Source of the DNA: Spartobacteria bacterium
GTDB taxonomy: Bacteria; Verrucomicrobiota; Verrucomicrobiae; Chthoniobacterales; UBA6821
NCBI GenBank assembly: GCA_003136515.1
Contig: PLEU01000154.1
Span: forward strand, 1-13,258
Length of the DNA: 13,258 bases
Direction: 5' to 3'
Both the position numbers and the translations under genes were made by a program. Below, one piece after another: positions 7,927-13,258 of this stretch; position 1 is the stretch's first letter, and every line of letters begins with the position of its first letter. A model generated the notes under the pieces. That model was not told where the DNA came from, made no database searches, and saw only the letters and a program-made list of their open reading frames with translations.

Positions 7927-9051
7927 TCATGGGGTGACGGCGCTGCGGGACTTGTGTGACTCGAGAGCAGCAGCAAAGACTTCATGGCTGGCCACGGCCT
8001 CTTCAGGCGTGACACAACCGAAACGGTCACCAAGCAATCCTTCGCGTTCTGCTGCGAAGGCTGCCATCATCTGCTGGAGTATATCGGGGAAACCGGGCTC
8101 GAAGATGCCGCCTGTGACGGTCTTGAAAGGCATCTGGAAGCCTAGATCGATCCTCTTCCAGGACTGTTCTTTTCCGCGCTCAAAAAGGTAGAGAGCTTTC
8201 GGATCCTTGGTGGAGAAGCGGGCGCCGCCATCGGTGCCTAGGACTTCAAAGGTCCAGCTATTGGTCTCACCGGGTGCGAGACGCTTCATCTCAAGACGCA
8301 TGGGAATTTCCTCGCCGAGTACAGAGGCCTCGGTGTGGAGGATCGCATTATCCCAAGTGTCGGCCTGAGCCATGCCTCCCTTCCCATCTGGACGCTCGGT
8401 ATAAACCTTCTGAAGCTGGGAATAGACGCGTATTGGTTTCCAGTCCAGTCGGAGAGGAAGGTGCATGACATGCATTCCAAGATCTCCCATAACGCCGATG
8501 GCGCCGCAGGTCTTGGTTTGACGCTTCCAGTTGATCGCCTTGGTGGGATCCAGATCGCTTGAGTGGTGGAAGAAGGAATGTACTTCCAGAGGACGGCCGA
8601 ATTTGCCTTCACGCGCCAATTTAAAGACGCGCTGTGCACCTGGCAGGAATGGGAATTCCGAGCTGCAGCGGACAAAGCGCCCGAGCTCCTTGGCCTTCGC
8701 CGCAATGGTGCGGGCTGCTGCCAGATCGATGCCGAAGGGCTTCTCCGCGAGTAGATCCTTGCCTGCTTCCATCGTGTCGAGATAGAGACGCTCGTGTAGA
8801 TTATGCGGGACGGCGACATAGACCGCATCGACATCGGGGCTTGCCAGAAGCTCGTGGTGATCACCGGTGAGAAGCTTGACCGAAGGGATGCGGGTGAACC
8901 AGTCGCGAACGGTGGGCTGGAGATCGCAAACGGCGGTTAGTTCGCAGCCGACGCCGACATCTTCCAGGGCGCACCAACGGCTGACTGCAGAGGCAAGTTC
9001 GCGGCCCATGAGACCGCCGCCGATGATACCTAGACGAAGTGTTTTACTCAT
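7927..9051 (-). CDS. Gfo/Idh/MocA-family NAD(P)-dependent dehydrogenase
   Basis: A 374-residue cytoplasmic oxidoreductase of the glucose-fructose oxidoreductase / inositol dehydrogenase family, acting on a sugar, inositol or sugar derivative. The Rossmann nucleotide motif is GIIGGGLMG (8-16). The catalytic EKPFG is at 103-107, with Lys104 in the conserved position. The C-terminal sheet domain begins near 130 and contains GDLGMHVMH (189-197), supplying the conserved Asp190 and His194. Length is usual for the family and no signal peptide or twin-arginine leader is seen, unlike many exported paralogues in this phylum, so it probably works with the neighbouring aldolase and kinase. The start ATG at 9051 follows a pyrimidine-rich CCCCTCCCT, not a Shine-Dalgarno. 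It lies 25 bp after the aldolase stop, so the two are very likely co-transcribed. Substrate and coenzyme preference are unknown; the family is too broad to go further. Confidence 0.92.
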   Translation of the reverse strand: MSKTLRLGIIGGGLMGRELASAVSRWCALEDVGVGCELTAVCDLQPTVRDWFTRIPSVKLLTGDHHELLASPDVDAVYVAVPHNLHERLYLDTMEAGKDLLAEKPFGIDLAAARTIAAKAKELGRFVRCSSEFPFLPGAQRVFKLAREGKFGRPLEVHSFFHHSSDLDPTKAINWKRQTKTCGAIGVMGDLGMHVMHLPLRLDWKPIRVYSQLQKVYTERPDGKGGMAQADTWDNAILHTEASVLGEEIPMRLEMKRLAPGETNSWTFEVLGTDGGARFSTKDPKALYLFERGKEQSWKRIDLGFQMPFKTVTGGIFEPGFPDILQQMMAAFAAEREGLLGDRFGCVTPEEAVASHEVFAAALESHKSRSAVTP

Positions 9052-9076
9052 AGGGAGGGGTATAACTTCGACTGGA

Positions 9077-9913
9077 TTACTTGGACTTGATCAAGGAAAT
9101 CGCCTGCTTTGCAGTGGCTCCCTCGTGAACAATCGCCATGAGGGCTGCAACCATCCCGGCGGGATCGTTGTGCTGGATAACATTGCGACCATAGACAATG
9201 CCAGAGACACCCTGCTTCATAAGCTCCTCGGTGCGCAACAGGATCTCCTCATCGGGCGCGCGTCCGCCGCCACGGACAAGAACGGGGATGCCGCTCGCCG
9301 CCTCGACGACCTTGTTATAGACGGAGACATCGTCTGTCGGATCGGCCTTGATCACATCAGCTCCGAGTTCAACGGCTTGGCGGACGAGATGCTGGATCTT
9401 CACCAGATCACCATCCACCATATAACCGCCTGCAATGCTGTTGGGCTGGAATACAAGGGGTTCGACCATCATGGGCATTCCGTAGATCTCACTTTCCATC
9501 TTAAGCAGGGTGATGTTTTTGATGCACTGGTCAGTGACTTCAGGGGCTCCAGGGATCTGGAAAAGGTTCACGCACATACAAGCAGCGTCCATGCGGACGG
9601 CCTGAAGAGCTGGTTCCTCGATCATTGTGCTGAAAGCAGTCGTCGGCAGCTCCTTGCCATAGACGTTGGCCACATCGGTGCGAAGCACGAGGGCCGGCTT
9701 CTTCTTTCCAGGGATTGACTGGAGGTGACGTGCCTGTCCGCTGGTAAGTTGGACCGCATCGGGACCTGCGGCAACAACCGTCTCGACGGCCTTCTGCATG
9801 TTCTCAATGCCGGTAAGGAAGCCCGGCTGGTTGAAAAATCCGTGGTCAATGGCGACATCAAAGCAACGGCGTGACTGGGAATGGAAAAGACGGTTGAGGC
9901 GGTATGATTTCAT
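9077..9913 (-). CDS. DeoC/LacD-family (DhnA/FbaB-like) class I aldolase
   Basis: A 278-residue Schiff-base aldolase of the DeoC/FbaB/LacD fold, which cleaves a phosphorylated ketose or acyl sugar into two small carbonyl compounds. Family features in order: FDVAIDHGFF (18-27, Asp23), strand-end VEPLVF (150-155), the Schiff-base lysine region GADVIKADPTDD (184-195, Lys189), and the two phosphate-binding loops VLVRGGGRAP (211-220) and GIVYGRNVIQ (238-247). Length is typical. It is probably first in the minus-strand transcript: its ATG at 9913 lies just downstream of a sigma70-like promoter candidate and no further minus-strand gene precedes it. LsrF, archaeal-type fructose-bisphosphate aldolase and 2-amino-3,7-dideoxyheptulosonate synthase share this fold, so the substrate is open. 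With a PfkB kinase downstream, cleavage of a ketose phosphate or deoxyketose phosphate is the natural guess. Confidence 0.88.
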   Translation of the reverse strand: MKSYRLNRLFHSQSRRCFDVAIDHGFFNQPGFLTGIENMQKAVETVVAAGPDAVQLTSGQARHLQSIPGKKKPALVLRTDVANVYGKELPTTAFSTMIEEPALQAVRMDAACMCVNLFQIPGAPEVTDQCIKNITLLKMESEIYGMPMMVEPLVFQPNSIAGGYMVDGDLVKIQHLVRQAVELGADVIKADPTDDVSVYNKVVEAASGIPVLVRGGGRAPDEEILLRTEELMKQGVSGIVYGRNVIQHNDPAGMVAALMAIVHEGATAKQAISLIKSK

Positions 9914-9943
9914 GGGTTTGTGGTTGGACGATAGGAGTTGGTC

Positions 9944-9971
9944 ATTTTGCGTAAGTGGGAGGGAGAGTCAA
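9944..9971 (-). promoter_or_regulatory. Candidate sigma70-type promoter for the minus-strand gene set
   Basis: Read on the minus strand, TTGACT (9971-9966, five of six matches to TTGACA) is followed after 16 bp by CAAAAT (9949-9944, four of six matches to TATAAT). Transcription would start near 9937, giving a leader of roughly 24 nt before the aldolase ATG. The position at the head of the gene set supports it. Sequence-only prediction; this phylum's promoter consensus is not well known to me. Confidence 0.45.
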
Positions 9972-9980
9972 GGTTTGGTG

Positions 9981-10009
9981 GTCTCCACGGGCAAGCTTGC
10001 CGGGGAGAC
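9981..10009. promoter_or_regulatory. Inverted repeat between divergent promoters, candidate operator
   Basis: A perfect 12-bp palindrome GGCAAGCTTGCC (9990-10001) is flanked by GTCTCC (9981-9986) and its complement GGAGAC (10004-10009). The two halves pair as a 15/16-base inverted repeat with one bulge and one mismatch. It sits between the candidate -35 elements of the minus-strand set (9966-9971) and the GH78-like gene (10010-10015), where one regulator could control both. An even-centred palindrome with central AAGCTT is compatible with a LacI-family type site, but no regulator gene is in the window. Confidence 0.5.
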
Positions 10010-10036
10010 TTGATTCCCCGTCACGGGCTGTATAAG
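10010..10036 (+). promoter_or_regulatory. Weak candidate promoter for the GH78-like gene
   Basis: TTGATT (10010-10015, four of six to TTGACA) and TATAAG (10031-10036, five of six to TATAAT) are separated by 15 bp, shorter than the optimum of 17. If used, transcription would begin around 10043, leaving a leader of only about nine bases before the ATG at 10052, close to leaderless. No Shine-Dalgarno is present, which would fit a very short leader. Confidence 0.35.
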
Positions 10037-10051
10037 CTAAACTTTCCTCCC

Positions 10052-12544
10052 ATGCGTACCCCTATCAGACAGATTATTCTGCCCACTGCCTTTCTCCTAA
10101 TCCTAATTACGGCTTCTGGCGGGCTTGCCGAACTTCCCGCTCCCTTCACCGACACTCGCGGCCCGGTCATCAATGCCGGAATGAAGGTGCAAGTCGATCA
10201 TGAGGGAGTTCAGGCTCCCGGTTATGTCTGGACAAGACCGGAGTCGAAGACCAACTGGAGTGCCCAATGGATCGGAGTGTCAACACCCGCCACAGGGACG
10301 ACACTTGCCAATTGTCTCCGCAAGGAGGTCACCCTTGATCAGACTCCTAAGAGGGTCACCGCTTGGCTCACGGCAGACAATTATCTTCTCTATATCAACG
10401 GGAAGCCCGCTGCGCGGGGTCCTTCCGATCCGGGGAAAGATTACTTTGGCGGTGAATCCCAACGCCATTTCTACGAGGTGCGCGATCTGACGCCCCTCTT
10501 TCACAAGGGGACCAATGCCATCAGCGCAGAGCTACTCGGCTGTAATAAACTGCTCTTCGAGGCTCTCGTGGAATATCCCGATGGAAAGACCGTTACCATC
10601 ACCTCCGATCCCACTTGGAAGGGGATCGATTCGCCTTATCTGAAAATGGCAATGACGCCTCCTCAGGATAGTGGCGTGGTCGGTGGCGGCCCGGCAGTGC
10701 TCTTCGATGCCACAGCAGAGCCGACAGGATGGCTGCTGCCGAATTTCGACGACTCTTCCTGGCCCACCTGTACGGTGGTGCCTGCCCCTCCGCAGACCCT
10801 AGTGGTTAGTGAACTTCCCCCCCTGATGGAAGTGCGCTACCCCTACTTCAACATCACCAATGTGGTGGGGAATGTTTCTATTCCTGACGAGCCCCTTCAG
10901 CCCGGACATCCGATCACAGTCCAGGGGAGTGGCCAGTTCACCCTTCATTTCGACAAGATCATGGCCGGTCGCTGCGGCATCAAGGTCAAGGGAAGCAAGG
11001 GAGCGCGCCTATATCTCGTCTCTAATGAGACGAGTGATCCTCAGGGAGCGCGTCTCTATGAAGTGCAGCTGCGAGACGGCGAGCAGAGCTTTGAATCCCG
11101 TGACTACTACGCGCTTGGCTCGCTCACGGTCATTGTCCGAGATGCGGCCCAGCCGGTTGAGATCGAGGATGTCAGTGCCGACTTCCTATCCCAGCCCATT
11201 GCATATCAGGGCTCTTTCAGTTGTAGCGACGAGGCTCTCAATAAGCTCTGGAAAAGTGGACGCTGGTCCACCCAGATCTGCATGATCACTCATCATCTCG
11301 ACTCTCCACAGCATCAGGAGCCGATAAGCGATTATGGCGATTACCTCATCGCCGATCTAGTCAACTACTACACGATGGGGAACAATCCCTGGCTCGCGAA
11401 GCAAGATCTCATCAAATGGACATGGGTGATGGAGAACGAAAAGTACCACACCTTCCACACCAGCTACATGTTCTACTGGCTTCAGTCGCTTGTGAACTAC
11501 TACGAGTTTACTGGGGACAAGGCCCTCGTGCAGGAGCTGGCCCCGAGCGTTCACGCCATGATTGACCAGTTCACCTCCTATATCGGGACAAACGGCATCA
11601 TCTCGCAGGCGCCCAACTATATGTTCATGGACTGGGTCGCCGTGCATGATGACAAGAACCCAAGCATCCAGTTTGCCTGTCATCATCCCCCCGCAGTCAT
11701 CGGCCAAGGATATATGACAGCCCTTTTCTACGGAGCACTCTCCGATGGTATCAAGGTGGCAAAAATCACTGACGATCCGGCCCGTGCGGAGAAATACGAG
11801 GCACTCCGGAAGCAGATTCTCGAGGCCTACAACAAGGAACTCTGGAATGGCGACAGGGGAATGTACCGCGACGGCAAGCCCTTCGTCACCACCATCAAGC
11901 CGTATGACTGGATGCCGGCCGACGTGCAGATGGAGAGCTTCAGCGTGCAGAACAATGCAAATGCCGTCCTTCACGATTTAGCACCAACTAATGCCCAGGC
12001 CGCCATCATCGAGAACATGATGGCGAATAAGAATTGGGACGTAACCCCTTACTTCATGCACTTCGTCTTTGATTCACTCGATCATGCGGGCCTCTTCGAG
12101 AAATATGGCGTCGCCAAGATGCACGAGTACAAGGTCATCCCGGAGACCCAGACTGTCCGTGAGATGGGGCCGGAAAAGGGTGACTACAGTCACGGATGGA
12201 TCGCCTCACCGACCTATCAGATGTCGAGCAAAATCCTTGGCATCAAGCCGACTTCACCGGGATTTGCGACACTGGAGATCAAACCGGAACTCTGTGGCCT
12301 GACATGGGCCAAGGGAACGGTTCCGACACCGCATGGAAAGGTGGCCGTCTCGTGGAAACAGGAAATGGGCAAATTCACCTTGGAAGCCACTGTTCCCAAG
12401 GGTACGACGGCTCAGATTGCTGTGCCAACCACGGGTTATCAAACTGACGTGCAGGCTTCCGGTGTCAGATTTCTAAAACTGGATCAGGGACGAGCTATTT
12501 ATGAAGCCGGTCCCGGCAGCTACATCTTCATCGCCAAGAATTAA
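10052..12544 (+). CDS. Secreted GH78-like alpha-L-rhamnosidase family protein with altered active-site motif
   Basis: An 830-residue exported six-hairpin glycosidase related to alpha-L-rhamnosidases. The chosen ATG at 10052 begins a Sec signal peptide (MRTPIRQIILPTAFLLILIT, then ASGGLAE, cleavage near residue 26); an in-frame ATG 114 bases upstream would hide it and cover the promoter region. Domains: N-terminal jelly-roll, about 68-190 (WSAQWIGV, ADNYLLYINGKPAARGP); beta region, about 285-385; (alpha/alpha)6 barrel, about 388-725; C-terminal beta domain, about 730-828 (ILGIKPTSPGFATLEIKPEL). The barrel has HLDSPQHQEPISDYGDY (415-431) where GH78 enzymes have DCPQRxERxGWxGD: the first and last Asp (417, 430) remain, but the spacing is one residue longer and the Glu moves to 423. 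The late catalytic region is TVREMGPEKGDYSHGW, with Glu704 in place of the usual WERW Glu. It probably hydrolyses alpha-L-rhamnosides or a similar deoxysugar, diverging from and likely co-regulated with the minus-strand set. Confidence 0.85.
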   Translation: MRTPIRQIILPTAFLLILITASGGLAELPAPFTDTRGPVINAGMKVQVDHEGVQAPGYVWTRPESKTNWSAQWIGVSTPATGTTLANCLRKEVTLDQTPKRVTAWLTADNYLLYINGKPAARGPSDPGKDYFGGESQRHFYEVRDLTPLFHKGTNAISAELLGCNKLLFEALVEYPDGKTVTITSDPTWKGIDSPYLKMAMTPPQDSGVVGGGPAVLFDATAEPTGWLLPNFDDSSWPTCTVVPAPPQTLVVSELPPLMEVRYPYFNITNVVGNVSIPDEPLQPGHPITVQGSGQFTLHFDKIMAGRCGIKVKGSKGARLYLVSNETSDPQGARLYEVQLRDGEQSFESRDYYALGSLTVIVRDAAQPVEIEDVSADFLSQPIAYQGSFSCSDEALNKLWKSGRWSTQICMITHHLDSPQHQEPISDYGDYLIADLVNYYTMGNNPWLAKQDLIKWTWVMENEKYHTFHTSYMFYWLQSLVNYYEFTGDKALVQELAPSVHAMIDQFTSYIGTNGIISQAPNYMFMDWVAVHDDKNPSIQFACHHPPAVIGQGYMTALFYGALSDGIKVAKITDDPARAEKYEALRKQILEAYNKELWNGDRGMYRDGKPFVTTIKPYDWMPADVQMESFSVQNNANAVLHDLAPTNAQAAIIENMMANKNWDVTPYFMHFVFDSLDHAGLFEKYGVAKMHEYKVIPETQTVREMGPEKGDYSHGWIASPTYQMSSKILGIKPTSPGFATLEIKPELCGLTWAKGTVPTPHGKVAVSWKQEMGKFTLEATVPKGTTAQIAVPTTGYQTDVQASGVRFLKLDQGRAIYEAGPGSYIFIAKN

Positions 12545-12556
12545 GCGAACCGGGGA

Positions 12557-12696
12557 GCGTTGAGGAAAATCAGGGTCGCCGCCATTGAGGCCGTCAAGCA
12601 ATTCGGCAATCGCAATGCCAAACCCGTGCTGAAGGCCGCAGCAGCAAAAGCATGCGACTAGGACGAGCAGATTGCCATTCTACAGGCAGCCTATTT
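12557..12696 (+). pseudogene. Remnant of a HEAT-repeat-type protein with in-frame stop
   Basis: Between the GH78-like gene and uvrC, the plus-strand frame reads IRVAAIEAVKQFGNRNAK then PVLKAAAAKACD, a TAG at 12659-12661, and DEQIAILQAA in the same frame. The hydrophobic spacing and the V/I-R-xAAIEAVxxFG...A-PVL pattern are those of a HEAT/armadillo-like helical hairpin, as in bacterial HEAT-repeat and PBS-lyase-type proteins. No sensible start codon precedes it and it has no room for a full gene. The reading frame happens to match that of the GH78-like gene after its TAA. I take it as the decayed tail of a lost gene; a chance open stretch is possible. Its last bases meet the uvrC 3' end. Confidence 0.45.
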
Positions 12697-13258
12697 TTTT
12701 GAGGCCAACCGTTCCAGGATCATTCCCGCCAGCGACTTGTTGATGCCGGGTGTTTCTACGAGCGCTTCCACCGATGCCTTCCTGATGCGGGCAATGCTGC
12801 CGAAGCGGGTGAGTAGGTTCTTCTTCCGGGATTCGCTGATGCCCGGCACCTCATCGAGCTGGCTCTCGGAAATGCGTCTGCGAAGGAGAAGCTCATTGTA
12901 GCCGTTTGCCACACGGTGGGCCTCGTCCCGGATGCGTTGCAGGAGGCGTAGCGCTCCCGAGTCCTTATCGAGTCGGAGGGAGTTCATTGTCCCGGGACGA
13001 TAGATCTCTTCGAACTCTTTCGCCAGTCCGATGATTGGTTGGTCACGCAGGCCGAGGGTCTGAAGTTCGCGACAGGCCATGCCGAGCTGACCCTTGCCAC
13101 CATCCACAATGATGAGATCGGGCAGCGGATTTTGTTTGCCGCGAGAAAGATGATGACGTTCCAGTGCCTCGGCAGGAGATTCCTGGGAATCGGCCAGATC
13201 GGGAGTCAATTTTGCAGCCTCCATCAGCAGCCTGCGATAGCGGCGACGGATGACCTCG
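12691..13258 (-). CDS. uvrC: UvrABC system protein C, C-terminal part, 5' end cut by window edge
   Basis: The last 188 residues of excinuclease ABC subunit C, which incises DNA on both sides of a lesion in nucleotide-excision repair. The frame stays open to the right edge, beginning EVIRRRYRRLL, so the GIY-YIG and UVR domains lie outside. Visible: RNase H-like 5'-nuclease domain with LPDLIIVDGGKGQLGMA (Asp52 in window numbering, catalytic Asp) and IRDEAHRVANGYN (His114, catalytic His). A helix-hairpin-helix pair follows (LDEVPGISESRKKNLLTRFG and LVETPGINKSLAGMI). About 25 residues between RRLL and PDLI are a somewhat long linker. The stop is TAG at 12691, after two Lys codons in a run of seven A. 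It converges on the GH78-like gene and is not part of the sugar locus. Confidence 0.96.
   Translation of the reverse strand, partial: EVIRRRYRRLLMEAAKLTPDLADSQESPAEALERHHLSRGKQNPLPDLIIVDGGKGQLGMACRELQTLGLRDQPIIGLAKEFEEIYRPGTMNSLRLDKDSGALRLLQRIRDEAHRVANGYNELLLRRRISESQLDEVPGISESRKKNLLTRFGSIARIRKASVEALVETPGINKSLAGMILERLASKK

Noticed and set aside
8867..9718. 283-codon plus-strand open frame
   Set aside because: Antisense to the aldolase and dehydrogenase genes; its protein has no recognisable family, whereas the minus strand encodes two clear enzymes.
6759..9913. Sulfoquinovose pathway (YihV-type kinase with YihT-type aldolase)
   Set aside because: No sulfoquinovosidase, isomerase or sulfolactaldehyde reductase is present and there is a Gfo/Idh enzyme and GlcDF instead; the kinase-aldolase pairing alone is too common.
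9938..10051. 38-residue extension of the GH78-like protein
   Set aside because: It would cover the promoter and palindrome region and place the signal peptide internally.
11357..11974. 205-codon minus-strand open frame
   Set aside because: Antisense shadow within the catalytic barrel of the GH78-like gene.
12662..12700. Intrinsic terminator for the GH78-like gene ending in the T-run at 12694-12700
   Set aside because: The only stem before it is about 4 bp (TGCC/GGCA), and the T-run is explained by two Lys codons plus the stop of uvrC on the other strand.
1..13258. Mobile elements, phage genes, CRISPR arrays, tRNA or rRNA genes, defence systems
   Set aside because: No transposase, integrase, repeat-spacer pattern, tRNA-like fold or nuclease/toxin module was seen; the window is metabolic plus uvrC.

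Overview
The window reads as a chromosomal segment of a free-living, polysaccharide-degrading bacterium. It is most like the Planctomycetes-Verrucomicrobia-Lentisphaerae group, probably Verrucomicrobia. That assignment is inference from protein style: many secreted glycosidases with Sec signals, a PA14-containing GH3 enzyme, Gfo/Idh oxidoreductases, a secreted alpha/beta hydrolase with an Ig-like tail, and start codons without Shine-Dalgarno sequences. No rRNA, tRNA, insertion sequence or CRISPR array is visible. Coding density is high and no gene-free stretch exceeds about 150 bp.

Layout. Positions 9913 down to the left edge hold seven minus-strand genes in transcription order: a DhnA/FbaB-type class I aldolase, a Gfo/Idh/MocA dehydrogenase, a PfkB-family kinase, GlcD, GlcF, a secreted alpha/beta hydrolase, and a secreted GH3 glycosidase cut by the window edge. 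The kinase, glcD and glcF are tightly coupled (TAATG and GTGA overlaps). A strong 20-bp inverted repeat separates the dehydrogenase from the kinase. Diverging from this set across a 138-bp intergenic region is a plus-strand gene for a secreted GH78-like alpha-L-rhamnosidase relative (10052-12544). That intergenic region holds a candidate promoter for each direction and an inverted repeat between them that looks like a shared operator. Beyond the rhamnosidase is a short apparent HEAT-repeat remnant with an in-frame stop, then the C-terminal third of uvrC on the minus strand, running off the right edge.

How the genes may work together (inference). The exported GH78-like enzyme, GH3 enzyme and esterase-like hydrolase would release sugars from a plant- or alga-derived glycan. 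Inside the cell the dehydrogenase, kinase and aldolase form an oxidise-phosphorylate-cleave set. The GlcD/GlcF flavin/iron-sulfur pair would oxidise a 2-hydroxy acid such as lactate or glycolate formed from the small aldehyde product. The link to rhamnose or another deoxysugar rests only on the neighbouring rhamnosidase-like gene. No transporter, isomerase or dedicated regulator lies in the window, so the substrate is unproven. uvrC is ordinary DNA repair and marks the edge of the sugar locus.
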